A program made the position numbers and the translations under genes. This document shows, one piece after another, positions 8,325 through 17,459 of a stretch of 39,847 nucleotides of DNA. The notes under the pieces are model-generated. The model saw only the letters and a program-made list of their open reading frames with translations, did not search any database and was not told where the DNA came from. Every line of letters starts with the position of its first letter. Position 1 is the stretch's first letter. The DNA comes from Bradyrhizobium cytisi (GTDB taxonomy: Bacteria; Pseudomonadota; Alphaproteobacteria; Rhizobiales; Xanthobacteraceae), in assembly GCF_008123515.1 (NCBI RefSeq), contig NZ_VSSR01000003.1, positions 1 to 39,847 of the forward strand. The letters are read 5' to 3'.

Positions 8325-9338
8325 CTAGAGGCGGAACTCCTCGCCAAGGTAAAGGCGACGAACATCCGGATCGGCGACGATCTCGTCCGGGCTCCCCTCC
8401 GTCAGGATTTCACCGGCATAGACGATATAGGCGCGGTCGGTGAGGCCAAGCGTCTCGCGCACATTGTGGTCGGTGATGAGCACGCCGATGCCGCGATTGG
8501 TGAGATGGCGAACCAGGTCCTGAATGTCACCGACCGCAATCGGATCGATGCCGGCGAAGGGCTCGTCGAGCAGCATGTAGTTCGGACGCGTCGCGAGCGC
8601 GCGCGCGATCTCGACGCGGCGGCGCTCACCGCCGGACAGCGCGATCGACGGCGATTTCCGCAGGCGCGTGATGTTGAACTCGTCGAGCAGGGAGTCGAGC
8701 TGCTGCTCGCGCTTCTTGCGCGACGGCTCGACCACTTCGAGCACGGCGCGGATGTTCTGCTCGACGGTGAGGCCGCGGAAGATCGAGGCTTCCTGCGGCA
8801 GATAGCCGATGCCGAGCCGCGCGCGCTGATACATCGGCAGCTTGGTGACGTCGTGACCGTCGAGCTCGATCGCGCCGCGATCGGCCTTGATCAGCCCGGT
8901 GATCATGTAGAACACGGTGGTCTTGCCGGCGCCGTTCGGGCCGAGCAGGCCGACCGCTTCGCCGCGCCGCACATAGATGCTGACGCCGCGCACGACCTGG
9001 CGGCTGCCGAAACTCTTTTCCACGCTATGCACAGCCAGGAAGCCCGGCCGCTTCAGGAGTTGCGGCCCGCCCGTGCCGTTGGACTTTGCAGCGGGCCTGG
9101 CGCTGGATTTGGCTTTGGGCGGTTGCGCGGCCGGCTGACGCGTCCGCGGCCGGGCCTCAACGCCATAGGGGTCCGAGGCCTGCATGGGCTGGTCACGGGC
9201 AATCGGCGGCGCGTCCCGCACCGGGCTCGCCACCAGGCCGCCGACGCTGTCACCGAGCGCGGTAATGTCCTGACGGGCAAATCCTGGCCGGCCGCGCTTG
9301 GCGGGGCGCCGACGGAACATGCTGAATAGATCGACCAT
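8325..9338 (-). CDS. lptB: LPS export ABC transporter ATPase LptB, with N-terminal extension
   Basis: An ABC ATPase of 337 residues. The ATPase domain begins near residue 100 with [20 protein letters not shown]; Walker A is GPNGAGKT (133-140), the signature LSGGERR (234-240), Walker B MLLDEP (255-260), then the H-loop ITDHNVRE. LptB powers the LptFG complex that lifts lipopolysaccharide out of the inner membrane and into the LptC-LptA bridge. Typical LptB is about 240 residues; here roughly 95 Pro/Ala/Lys/Arg-rich residues precede it. The gene lies in the order lptC-lptA-lptB-rpoN, 215 bp after lptA. If translation starts later the tail would be an artefact, but the frame is open and has an ATG at 9338. 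Confidence 0.93.
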   Translation of the reverse strand: MVDLFSMFRRRPAKRGRPGFARQDITALGDSVGGLVASPVRDAPPIARDQPMQASDPYGVEARPRTRQPAAQPPKAKSSARPAAKSNGTGGPQLLKRPGFLAVHSVEKSFGSRQVVRGVSIYVRRGEAVGLLGPNGAGKTTVFYMITGLIKADRGAIELDGHDVTKLPMYQRARLGIGYLPQEASIFRGLTVEQNIRAVLEVVEPSRKKREQQLDSLLDEFNITRLRKSPSIALSGGERRRVEIARALATRPNYMLLDEPFAGIDPIAVGDIQDLVRHLTNRGIGVLITDHNVRETLGLTDRAYIVYAGEILTEGSPDEIVADPDVRRLYLGEEFRL

Positions 9339-9553
9339 CCCCGCCTTCTTTACGGATCCTGCGCGGTGCTCGCGCGGTCTGCCGCGCCGGCCGCTTGCTT
9401 CGCCGACGCAGCATGAGTGTAGGGATGTCTCATGCCCAGTGAAACACGCCCGAAAAGCGGCGGACCCCGCTTAGAAAGCCCTGCGCGCTAGATACAGCCT
9501 CGCCGGGCAAGCTTCAACCTCGGATCGGCCGCACCTGGGCCAAGCTCTTGAAT

Positions 9554-10294
9554 TTACTTTTGTTTACCTGAACCGGGCAACTGCAAGGGCGAGCCCGCGC
9601 CCGGGGCTACCGGCGTTCCGCATTTGCCGTTCGCGCCGCCCTGGGACTGGATGAACAGGCCCTGCACCTTGCCGCTGTCGGATTCCACCCGGGAGACGCC
9701 GGTGGTCATGTCGACCATGAGGCGGTCGCCGCGCAGCACGTTCTGGCACTGCGTCAGCACGACGCCGCCGAGCATGGTGATGAGGTTGGTCTTGGTGTCG
9801 AACACCGCGGTCTCGCCGGTCACCACCTGGTCCTTCTGGGTGACGACGACGCTGCCGCGCGCTTCCAGCCGCTTGATCGAGGAGGCGCCGCCCGGCCCCG
9901 GTGTCGCCGATTGCATCGGCGCCGCCTTCTGGCCTTTTGCAGAAGCGGATTGGGCCGGCGCAGCCTGCGGCGCGGCCGCCTTGTCGCTGCTCGATTCGTA
10001 GAACACCACCAGCGTCTTCGAGGTCATGGTGGTGTCGCCCTGCACGACCTTCACATTGCCGGCGAAGGTCGCTTCCTTCTTCTTGTCGCGCATCTCGAGC
10101 GAGGCGGCCTCGATCTGGATCGGCTGATCGCGGTTCTGCGAAAAGCCCTGCATCGCATTGGGCACGCCTTGCATCGTGCTTTGCGCGAGGGCTGCACCGG
10201 CCGCAATCAGTGCAGCGCCGCCAAGCGCGATCGCTGCGACGATGGCGCGACGCCTGCTGTCGTTGCGCGGAAAAAAATCAGTCATGAAAATCAC
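9554..10294 (-). CDS. lptA: LPS transport periplasmic protein LptA
   Basis: A 246-residue OstA/LptA-like protein. A signal peptide (RRRAIVAAIALGGAALIAAG, cleaved near ALAQ) sends it to the periplasm. The mature part has beta-jellyroll repeats such as IQIEAASLEMRDKKKEATFA and VVQGDTTMTSKTLVV, broken by an Ala/Pro/Ser-rich low-complexity insert (about residues 105-140). It bridges inner-membrane LptC to outer-membrane LptD. The GTG at 10294 overlaps the lptC stop by four bases, so the two genes are translationally coupled; an ATG three codons later is an alternative start. Confidence 0.9.
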   Translation of the reverse strand: MIFMTDFFPRNDSRRRAIVAAIALGGAALIAAGAALAQSTMQGVPNAMQGFSQNRDQPIQIEAASLEMRDKKKEATFAGNVKVVQGDTTMTSKTLVVFYESSSDKAAAPQAAPAQSASAKGQKAAPMQSATPGPGGASSIKRLEARGSVVVTQKDQVVTGETAVFDTKTNLITMLGGVVLTQCQNVLRGDRLMVDMTTGVSRVESDSGKVQGLFIQSQGGANGKCGTPVAPGAGSPLQLPGSGKQK

Positions 10295-11073
10295 TTTGAG
10301 TTCGCAGATTTGTTCTTGGACTTCACGGGCGCAGGCGCGGACTGCTCGACCGGCGCGGGCGCAGCCTCATCCGTGCTGATCTTGTCCAGATGCATCACGA
10401 CATTGCCTTCGAAGCGGATGACGTCGCCGCCCTCCGTGATGCGCAGTCTATCCGCGGTCAGCGTGCCGTTGGTCAGCTTGACGTCGACGTGGTCATCGGA
10501 GGAGACCGTGCCCTTGTTCATGTCGACGAACGCCGAGTTCAACCGCGCCTCGTAGCCGGTCGAGGTGCGCAGGAAGATGTCCTTGTGCAGATCGAGCTGC
10601 TGCTGCTTGTTGTCGAAGCGGCCGGTGCGGGCATCCAGAAACAGGGTCGACTGGTCTTCCATCAGCACCTTTGCCTTGAGGTCATTGAGATCGACATGGT
10701 CGGGATCCGTGATGTCCTGCGTCGCGGTCTTGGCCCAGAGCTCGTAGGGCCGCTGGTCCGGCGTGAAGCCGGACAAATGCGGCGATTCCATCGTGATCCT
10801 GGTGCCCGTCACCACCATGTTTCCGGAATCGACCTTCACCGGGATCATGGTGAAGGGGTTGAGGAAGGTCGAGACCGCGACGATCGAGGCCATGGCCAGA
10901 ACCACGGTCACCGGCACCGCGATGCGCAAAATCCGCACCAGGCGGCTGTGGCGCGCCGCGCGGGCAAACTTCGCCGCAAGCGCGGCGTCGTAGGTTGGAA
11001 ACTGGGCCGAGTTCACCGCTGCTCCGGGGGCATCGCTTGCCTGGTCAGAAGGCTCCAATCGAGGGCGCCCCAT
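10291..11073 (-). CDS. lptC: LPS export protein LptC
   Basis: A 260-residue protein with a basic cytoplasmic N-terminus, one membrane anchor at about 48-70 (ILRIAVPVTVVLAMASIVAV), and a periplasmic beta-jellyroll with motifs such as ELWAKTATQDITDPDHVDL and VDVKLTNGTLTADRLRI. LptC takes LPS from LptBFG and passes it to LptA. A Pro/Ala/Lys-rich tail closes the protein. It overlaps lptA by four bases and lies 128 bp after the RNase D-like gene. LptF and LptG are not in this window, as usual for a separate locus. Confidence 0.9.
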   Translation of the reverse strand: MGRPRLEPSDQASDAPGAAVNSAQFPTYDAALAAKFARAARHSRLVRILRIAVPVTVVLAMASIVAVSTFLNPFTMIPVKVDSGNMVVTGTRITMESPHLSGFTPDQRPYELWAKTATQDITDPDHVDLNDLKAKVLMEDQSTLFLDARTGRFDNKQQQLDLHKDIFLRTSTGYEARLNSAFVDMNKGTVSSDDHVDVKLTNGTLTADRLRITEGGDVIRFEGNVVMHLDKISTDEAAPAPVEQSAPAPVKSKNKSANSK

Positions 11074-11201
11074 TGTACCCGCGACCTCAGGAATATGCAG
11101 CCTTTGGAATAGGCAGCCTTGGGCATACCAGCCTTGGACAGGCCGTTACGAAAGTGTCCGAAACGGGGCGGCAGCCTCAGCCTGAGGTGCCGCTAAACGG
11201 C

Positions 11202-11816
11202 TCAGGAGTGCGCGAAAATGTCCTCTTCCGCCCAGCCCTGGAGGTCGAGCAGGGCGCGGGTCGGCAGGAAGTCGAAACAGGCCTTGGCCAGCGCGGTGCG
11301 GCCCTCCCGGACCAGCATGGCGTCGAGCCGCTCACGCAGGGCGTGCAGGTGCAGCACGTCCGAGGCAGCGTAGGCAAGCTGCGGCTCGCTCAGGCTGTCG
11401 GAACCCCAGTCGCTCGACTGCTGCTGCTTGGAGAGGTCGATATTGAGCACCTCGCGCACGAGGTCCTTGAGGCCATGGCGGTCGGTATAGGTGCGGGTCA
11501 GGCGGGAGGCGATCTTGGTGCAGTAGATCGGCCCGGTCATCACACCGAGGCTCTGGTACAGCACCGCGACGTCGAACCGGGCGAAATGGAAGATCTTCGT
11601 GATGGCGGGATTGGCCAGCAGGGCCTTCAGGTTCGGCGCGTCGGTGTGACCCTTGGGGATCTGCACCACGTCGGCGCTGCCGTCGCCGGGCGAGAGCTGG
11701 ACCACGCAGAGCCGGTCGCGGTGCGGGTTCAACCCCATGGTCTCGGTGTCGATCGCCACCGCGCCGGTGTAGCGGGTGAGGTCAGGCAGGTCGCCGCGAT
11801 GCAGGCGTACGGTCAT
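11202..11816 (-). CDS. RNase D-like 3'-5' exonuclease, single-domain form
   Basis: A 204-residue DEDDy exonuclease. Exo I is DTET (D23, E25), Exo II has D82 in FHFARFD, and Exo III has Y149 and D153 in YAASDVLHL. Full-length RNase D adds HRDC domains; they are absent, so this is the short form common in alphaproteobacteria. It probably trims the 3' ends of structured RNAs. It lies just upstream of lptC on the same strand and may be co-transcribed with the LPS genes, without an evident functional link. Confidence 0.9.
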   Translation of the reverse strand: MTVRLHRGDLPDLTRYTGAVAIDTETMGLNPHRDRLCVVQLSPGDGSADVVQIPKGHTDAPNLKALLANPAITKIFHFARFDVAVLYQSLGVMTGPIYCTKIASRLTRTYTDRHGLKDLVREVLNIDLSKQQQSSDWGSDSLSEPQLAYAASDVLHLHALRERLDAMLVREGRTALAKACFDFLPTRALLDLQGWAEEDIFAHS

Positions 11817-11969
11817 GGCGTTTCAAACCCTCAATCGAATCGGCGCTAGATCAAATTAATGCCTGAAGCGGCAACTGGCGAGGGCCGGCCGGACCGAACA
11901 TCCGCCAGCAGCCTTGCGCGCCGCGATGTAGCTGCTGGCCACGGTCGGCGCAAGCATCGGGGCCGTATT

Positions 11970-13697
11970 TCAACTGGCCGGCGCGCGTTCGGCGGCCGAG
12001 ATGCAGAGCCGTCCGGTCCGGAACACCACGTCACGCTGCGAGGACAATGTCTCGCAGCGATCAACGACGTAATCGATGCCGTGCCCCGCGGCATAGGCCA
12101 ATCTTGCGGCGTGGGACTCCAGCGCCTCCGTCTCGGTCATGCGCTCGTGCCAGATCGGGTAGTAGGACGGCGTCCACATCGCGGCGGCGCCGCGCTTTTG
12201 GTCGACCCAGATGCGGCGATGCGCCACGAATTCGAAGATGGTCACCCGCGCGAGCGCGAGGTCCCCGGGATGCGCCGTCGTGGTTTCCGCGCGACGGGGT
12301 AGCGGCAGGAAGATCGCATCGGTCCGTGTCGCAGCGCGCGCCCAATTGCCGACGTCCTGCCACTCATCGACCGCATCGTTGAAGAGGCGGTTGACGGCGA
12401 CGTTCTGCCAGACCGCAAGCGGCCATAGCACCAGACCCGCCAGCGCCAACGTCGCATAGCCGAACCGGCGATGCGAGGCGGGCGCGTCGTCCGTCACGCC
12501 CGTGGCCAGGATCACGCCCACAACCAGTGGAACGACCAGCGCGATTGCGATGCCGTTGATGCCAAGGCAAAGCACCATCAGGCACCCCGGGAGGAAGGCG
12601 ATCGCACGGTCACGGCTCAGCCAGTTGGTCGCGAGCGCCGCCATGGCAAGTCCGGCCAACAGATAGATCTGGGTCCCCGAACGCAGCAGTTGAAGATTGA
12701 GAACGAGATTTGCGCCGGAGACGAATGGAATGACGATACCGACCGCATAGACCAGGACCGCGCCGAGATAGGCCGCCCGCAACGCGCGCGCCCGGGCGCC
12801 GAACCACGCAAACGCGGCGGCGCCGGCGGCGATCACCGCGACCATCACGAGGATGCTGTCGAGATCGACCGCCGTGATCAGCGAATGGCCGGCATAATAT
12901 TCACGGAGATAGGCCGGATAGTCGAAACCGGGCGGCTTGCCGAACTCGGGATTGCCGAGCACGGCATGCAAGACCGGATAGGCAATGGGGAGCGAGATCA
13001 CGAGCCCGGCGAGGGTCCGCCACCAGACGGTCCGCAGCGTCGTCTCGCCTCGAAGCATCGAGGTGACCGCGACGAGAACCAGCAGCGGCGCCAGCCAGAC
13101 GGCAACGAAGGCATTGACGAAGAAGGTGACACCGCAGGCAATGGCCGCCGACGTGAACCATCCTCGCGCCGCGAAATAGATTGCGAGCAGGACGGTGCCG
13201 TTGGCGATCTCGGAATGCGTGAAATAGTTCACGAACAGTCCGCCCATGCCGGCCCGGGCGTAACCATCGAGGAACGCGATCGCGCACAGGATCAGGCTGA
13301 AGACGATCTTGTCGCGCCGCGTGACGACGCCGAGCAGCGAGGCGCAGCACAGGAACCCGACGAAAGACAACAGGCGCGACAGATAATTCAGGACGAAGAA
13401 CAGCACTTCCGTCTGCCCCACGTCCTTCTGGGTGTCGTTCAGCAGGATCCAGACACCGGAGGCGAAATAGCGCAGGGACTGGATGAAGGCGTCATCGTGA
13501 AACTGCGGCTCGTTGCCGAGCCCGCCGACGATCGGAAGATGGAACAGGTTGTTCCAGATGCCGAAGGCGAAGCCGGTGCGCAGCAGGGACACCACGGCCG
13601 CGAACGCCGCAATCACCAGCGTATCCACGATCGCAGGCGAGAGCGCCCGCAAGCCCTTCCGCCTCGCGGTACCCAGGCTCGATATCGCCAGGCTCAT
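11970..13697 (-). CDS. polytopic GT-C-like membrane protein
   Basis: A 575-residue protein with about ten or more predicted membrane helices and a soluble C-terminal portion of about 120 residues. An acidic pair D68-D69 (QFHDDAFIQSL) lies in the first large loop, where GT-C glycosyltransferases, which use polyprenyl-phosphate sugars, keep their catalytic aspartates. The start ATG overlaps the stop of the UbiA-type gene (TGATG), so the two are translationally coupled. Coupling to a polyprenyl-phosphate phosphoribosyltransferase makes a glycosyltransferase using the resulting pentose lipid a reasonable guess. No motif proves this; a flippase or an unrelated membrane protein remain possible. Confidence 0.6.
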   Translation of the reverse strand: MSLAISSLGTARRKGLRALSPAIVDTLVIAAFAAVVSLLRTGFAFGIWNNLFHLPIVGGLGNEPQFHDDAFIQSLRYFASGVWILLNDTQKDVGQTEVLFFVLNYLSRLLSFVGFLCCASLLGVVTRRDKIVFSLILCAIAFLDGYARAGMGGLFVNYFTHSEIANGTVLLAIYFAARGWFTSAAIACGVTFFVNAFVAVWLAPLLVLVAVTSMLRGETTLRTVWWRTLAGLVISLPIAYPVLHAVLGNPEFGKPPGFDYPAYLREYYAGHSLITAVDLDSILVMVAVIAAGAAAFAWFGARARALRAAYLGAVLVYAVGIVIPFVSGANLVLNLQLLRSGTQIYLLAGLAMAALATNWLSRDRAIAFLPGCLMVLCLGINGIAIALVVPLVVGVILATGVTDDAPASHRRFGYATLALAGLVLWPLAVWQNVAVNRLFNDAVDEWQDVGNWARAATRTDAIFLPLPRRAETTTAHPGDLALARVTIFEFVAHRRIWVDQKRGAAAMWTPSYYPIWHERMTETEALESHAARLAYAAGHGIDYVVDRCETLSSQRDVVFRTGRLCISAAERAPAS

Positions 13698-15022
13698 CAG
13701 ATCGCCGCCAGCATGATACAGACCATCGCCGCCACGGTGGTGCGGCTCGCGCCGTCCCGGAAGGCGTAGATGATGGGATCGTCGGGCATCTCGCGGCGAT
13801 GCGCGATCATCAGGGCGCGGCCGAACCAGTACAGCAGCAGCGGCGCCAGCAGCCACAGCAGCCAGGGACGGCTGTAGAGCGGCGTCACCGCGGAGGACGA
13901 GACGTAGAGCGCGAACACCGTCACCGCATTCATGGCGCTCGCCGCCGCCATCGCGGCGATGATGTGCAGATCGCTGATGCGGTAGTCGCGGTTGGAGGGA
14001 TCGGCGAGGCCTTCGCCCTGGCGCATGCTGAGCTCGCTGAAGCGCTTGATCAGCGCGAGCGAGGTGAACACGAACAGCGAGAACACCATCAGCCACTCCG
14101 ACAGCACGACGCCGGCCGCGACCGCGCCTGCGCCGATGCGCAAGGAATAGAGGCCGGCGAGCGTCACGATATCGACCAGCATCTTGCGCTTGAGCACAAG
14201 CGAATAGGCGATGGTGGTGGCAAGATAGGCGGCGAGCACGCCGAGGAAGGTCAAGGAGATGCAGAGGCTGGCGGCGAAGGCAAACAGCCACAGCGCGGGG
14301 ATCGCCGATAGCGCCGAGGAGATCGGCAGGTCGCCCGCCGCGAGCGCGCGGTGGCGCTTGGTCGGATGCTCGCGGTCGGCGGCGAGGTCGAGCAGATCGT
14401 TCATCAGATAGGCGCCCGACGCACAGGCCGAGAACGCCAGGAACGCCAGCAGCGTGGTGCCGAGCGTGGCAAGGTTCAGCTGATGCGCCGTGATGACAGG
14501 CACGAACACCAGCGTGTTCTTGGCATATTGATAGATCCGCAGCGCCTTCGCCCAGGTATTCAGACTCGCGCGGCCGCGGCTTCGATGCGCGATGCGCTCG
14601 ATCGCGGCGCGATCGAACGGCAGATGATCGCCCGCAGCAAGATCGGCGGGCGTAACGACGCCGTCAAAACCGAGATGCGCGGCGATGCCCGTGGCGTGCT
14701 CGGCGAAGCGGCCGGCGACCAGGAAAATCTTGGCGCCGCGCGCCCGCGCCACCAGCGCCTGGTTCAGCACGTCGGCATCATAGGGAAGCTGGGCGTAGTC
14801 GAGCTCGGCGCGCGCCAGAATATCCGTGAGCGCCGCCATGCCGGCGCGCCCCCCCGCGCCGAAGCGGGCCAGCATGCGCGCGGGACTCGAGAACAGCGCC
14901 TCCATCAGCAGCTCCGAGCGCAACAGAGCGCCTTCGAGATCGATGAGGAGGGTGCGCCCCGGCACCACTGAGGCCTGCGGCGCGGCCTCACTCCGATCGT
15001 GCTGCCTGACGGGCTGCTCCAT
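13697..15022 (-). CDS. HAD-UbiA fusion, decaprenyl-phosphate phosphoribosyltransferase-like
   Basis: A 441-residue fusion. Residues 22-140 resemble a HAD phosphatase (TLLIDLEGALLRSELL). Residues 150-441 form a UbiA-type membrane prenyltransferase with NDLLDLAAD (208-216), then TKRHRALAAG, and a second loop YSLVLKRKMLVDIVTLAGL. The spacing and the LKRKMLVDIV segment resemble decaprenyl-phosphate:5-phosphoribosyl-diphosphate transferase (Rv3806c family) more than the ubiquinone or haem UbiA enzymes. The reaction would move phosphoribose from PRPP to a polyprenyl phosphate. The HAD motifs look degenerate: D28-L-E30 instead of DxD, and no clear later motifs. The start is taken at ATG 15022; an upstream extension is possible. 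It leads the two-gene operon. Confidence 0.82.
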   Translation of the reverse strand: MEQPVRQHDRSEAAPQASVVPGRTLLIDLEGALLRSELLMEALFSSPARMLARFGAGGRAGMAALTDILARAELDYAQLPYDADVLNQALVARARGAKIFLVAGRFAEHATGIAAHLGFDGVVTPADLAAGDHLPFDRAAIERIAHRSRGRASLNTWAKALRIYQYAKNTLVFVPVITAHQLNLATLGTTLLAFLAFSACASGAYLMNDLLDLAADREHPTKRHRALAAGDLPISSALSAIPALWLFAFAASLCISLTFLGVLAAYLATTIAYSLVLKRKMLVDIVTLAGLYSLRIGAGAVAAGVVLSEWLMVFSLFVFTSLALIKRFSELSMRQGEGLADPSNRDYRISDLHIIAAMAAASAMNAVTVFALYVSSSAVTPLYSRPWLLWLLAPLLLYWFGRALMIAHRREMPDDPIIYAFRDGASRTTVAAMVCIMLAAI

Positions 15023-15299
15023 CCGAAAACGCTCTGACTGACCGCGACACGGCCGGCCCAAGGGCTGGGGAGGCCGGGGAGCAGGAAAATGGACGGCCGC
15101 GAGCCTAGGGAGCATTCGCTAAGGGCGGCTTAATTCGACCGGCCGAACGGCGGCCGAAAGGGTCCGCCGCCAGGCTGTGTTGCCGGGATCCCACAATCCG
15201 GCGTGCGCGCGATATACCAGCGGAACTTGAGGCCGGTGCCCGTGGAAATCGCCCTCGCCCACCCTATCTGAGCCCAGCTTCTCACACGCATCAGGTGCC

Positions 15300-16571
15300 A
15301 TGACAGACCAGACGCTCGCCGCGCCGATCGACGATCAACAGCAACGCCAGCGCGGCTTTTCGCGCTACCAGTCACTCCTCGTGGCATTGCTCGCGTTCGC
15401 CCAGTTCACGATCATCCTCGATTTCATCATCATGTCGCCGCTCGGCGCCATCCTGATGCCCTCGCTCGACATCACCGCTGGGCAATTCGGCGTCGCGGTG
15501 TCGGCCTATGCGTTCAGCGCCGGACTCTCCGGCATCCTCGCCGCCGGCTTTGCCGACCGTTTCGATCGCAAGCGGCTGCTGCTGTTCTTCTATGTCGGCT
15601 TCACGCTCGGAACGCTGCTCTGCGCGCTGGCGCAGACCTACCACGTGCTGCTGCTCGGCCGGATCGTGACCGGATTGTTTGGCGGCGTGATCGGCTCGAT
15701 CGTGCTGGCCATCGTCACCGATCTGTTTCCGCTGCATTTGCGCGGCCGCGTGATGGGTTTCGTGCAGACGGCGTTCGCCGCGAGCCAGGTGCTGGGCGTT
15801 CCGGCCGGACTGTTTCTCGCCAGTCACTGGAGCTGGCATGTCTGCTTCTTTGCGATCATCGCCCTGTCGATCCTGGCGATCGCCATCATCGCCTTCGCCA
15901 TGGAGCCGGTCGACGCGCATCTGAAGCTGAAACAGGACAAAAACCCGTTCCACCATCTGGTCGCGACCATCGGCGAGCCGCGCTACACGCTGGCCTTCGC
16001 GGTCACGACATTGCTGGCGACGGGCGGCTACATGCTGATGCCGTATTCCAGCGCCTTCACCGTCAACAATATCGGCATCGACATCGTGCATCTGCCGACG
16101 ATCTATCTGGTCTCCGGCCTGTTCAGCATCGTCACGGGACCGCTGGTCGGCCGCGCCAGCGACGCCTTCGGCAAATATCCGACCTTCGTGTTCGGCTGCG
16201 CGATGACGGTTGTCATGGTGCTGATCTACACCCATCTCGGCCACGTCTCGCTGGTGACCGCGATCATCGTCAACGTGCTGCTGTTCGTCGGCATCTTCTC
16301 GCGCATGATCCCGTCGCAGGCGCTGATATCGGCGATCCCCGATCAGAGCCAACGCGGCTCGTTCAGCGCAGTCAGCGCCTCGCTCCAGCAGCTTTCCGGC
16401 GGGCTCGGCTCGGTGCTTGCGGCTGCGATCATCTCGCAACAACCTGATGGTTCGCTGCTCCATTTCGAGCGGATCGGCTACGTCGTCGTCACCACGACGA
16501 TCATCACGCTGGTCGCGATGTATTTTGTGCAGAAGTCGGTGACGGAAAGGGCGGGGCGGAGTGTGGTGTGA
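15300..16571 (+). CDS. MFS transporter, drug:H+ antiporter type
   Basis: A 423-residue major facilitator protein with about twelve membrane helices. Motif A after helix 2 reads AAGFADRFDRKRLLL, and an LGRIVTGLFGGVIGSIV segment follows in helix 4. A short hydrophilic N-terminus precedes helix 1 (LLVALLAFAQFTIILDFIIM). Such proteins commonly export small molecules by proton exchange. It is divergent from the HAD-UbiA gene across about 280 bp. No regulator lies beside it, and the substrate cannot be inferred. Confidence 0.88.
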   Translation: MTDQTLAAPIDDQQQRQRGFSRYQSLLVALLAFAQFTIILDFIIMSPLGAILMPSLDITAGQFGVAVSAYAFSAGLSGILAAGFADRFDRKRLLLFFYVGFTLGTLLCALAQTYHVLLLGRIVTGLFGGVIGSIVLAIVTDLFPLHLRGRVMGFVQTAFAASQVLGVPAGLFLASHWSWHVCFFAIIALSILAIAIIAFAMEPVDAHLKLKQDKNPFHHLVATIGEPRYTLAFAVTTLLATGGYMLMPYSSAFTVNNIGIDIVHLPTIYLVSGLFSIVTGPLVGRASDAFGKYPTFVFGCAMTVVMVLIYTHLGHVSLVTAIIVNVLLFVGIFSRMIPSQALISAIPDQSQRGSFSAVSASLQQLSGGLGSVLAAAIISQQPDGSLLHFERIGYVVVTTTIITLVAMYFVQKSVTERAGRSVV

Positions 16572-16644
16572 GGGCGCTGGAGGTGAAGCAGCATGGCGAT
16601 ACGAGCGAACTCGGGCGACGCCCTTGAAAACCTTGCCCACAAGG

Positions 16645-16770
16645 CTGGTTGCGCTAGACGCCGCGATCGCGCGCGGGCTCGACGACGCGAAGACGGGTCG
16701 GGTAAAGCCGAGTTCTGAGAATTTTGACCGACTAGAGGCGAAATTTGCCGGTAACGTCGACCAGACGTGA
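16645..16770 (+). pseudogene. ParD-like antitoxin C-terminal remnant
   Basis: The segment LDAAIARGLDDAKTGRVKPS followed by ENFDRLEAKF matches the C-terminal half of ParD-type antitoxins, the part that wraps the toxin. The N-terminal ribbon-helix-helix DNA-binding half is missing, and the frame upstream reads as the tail of MFS-gene downstream sequence. No toxin gene follows. It is a scrap of an old toxin-antitoxin locus just outside the tRNA-bounded islet. The family assignment rests on a short match. Confidence 0.45.
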
Positions 16771-16843
16771 TCCGTAAACGGGACCAAAAGACTAGATTTT
16801 CTACGAGGTGGCGCTGCCGAATAACGGTCGCACCGACTTAAAG

Positions 16844-16860
16844 TGGTGCCCAGGAAAGGA
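16844..16860. repeat. distal att-like direct repeat (islet end)
   Basis: Seventeen bases identical to the 3' end and part of the T-arm of tRNA-Leu at 18687-18703, in the same orientation. Similarity continues weakly on both sides if one-base gaps are allowed (AAAG before, TCG after). No complete tRNA is attached here. Confidence 0.75.
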
Positions 16861-17011
16861 TCGGATTGCGACCATCGAGAAAGCCCGAATTTGCTGGGAT
16901 TTTCAGCCGTCCGGTAGGAACCGGCGTTGTGTACCGTTTTCAAGCCGGTTCGAGCCGCGCCAGGAGTACGATGTGACGGAACAGTTTGAAGCTAAGGCCG
17001 CAGAAGGGGGT

Positions 17012-17428
17012 ATGCCGCGACGGATCGATATTGAGCTATTTATTGTGCACCCAACGTTGGAGCCCACAGACATTAGCACCGCGCTTGGGTTGGACGCGCA
17101 CTTTGGTCATCGTGTTGGAGAGCCCAGGAAGACCCCGAAGGGCACTCTCCTCCAGGGAAATTACCACGATACGCGATGGAGACACTGCGTCCGGTGCAGT
17201 CTCGTGGATCAATGGTATGCCGCAGAGGTGACGAGATTTGTCGATAGACTTGAGCCTCACAAGACGTTTTTCGCCGACCTCAAATCGACGGGCGGCACAG
17301 CGCAGGTAATCATTCAGTTTTTTGGCGACGGATACTTGGGTGACGAGCTACCCGTAGCCACTCTGGCGAAGCTGGTCGACCTTGAGCTGGCCCTTGCGAT
17401 CGAATGTTTCACGGACCCACAGTCGTGA
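17012..17428 (+). CDS. DUF4279 domain-containing protein
   Basis: A protein of about 138 residues resembling the DUF4279 family: an early strand IDIELFIVHPTLEPTDISTA followed by LGLDAHFGHRVGEPR, and near the end VIIQFFGDGYLGDELPVATL, strands and helices in the order usual for that family. DUF4279 proteins have no established function. The frame is open much further upstream, but that part contains the att-like repeat at 16844-16860, so a native start there is unlikely; ATG 17012, after a purine-rich AGAAGGGGG, is preferred although the spacing is short. The gene is cargo of the tRNA-Leu islet. Confidence 0.65.
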   Translation: MPRRIDIELFIVHPTLEPTDISTALGLDAHFGHRVGEPRKTPKGTLLQGNYHDTRWRHCVRCSLVDQWYAAEVTRFVDRLEPHKTFFADLKSTGGTAQVIIQFFGDGYLGDELPVATLAKLVDLELALAIECFTDPQS

Positions 17429-17459
17429 CCGGGTCAACCTGTCGAGAGGATCGCTCTCC

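Noticed and set aside
12471..13769. A 432-codon open frame on the + strand
   Set aside because: It is opposite the polytopic membrane gene, which has clear helices and a coupled start; the + frame has biased composition only.
16808..17011. Upstream start for the DUF4279 gene
   Set aside because: This part of the frame spans the att-like repeat and has no family similarity, so it is probably open by chance.
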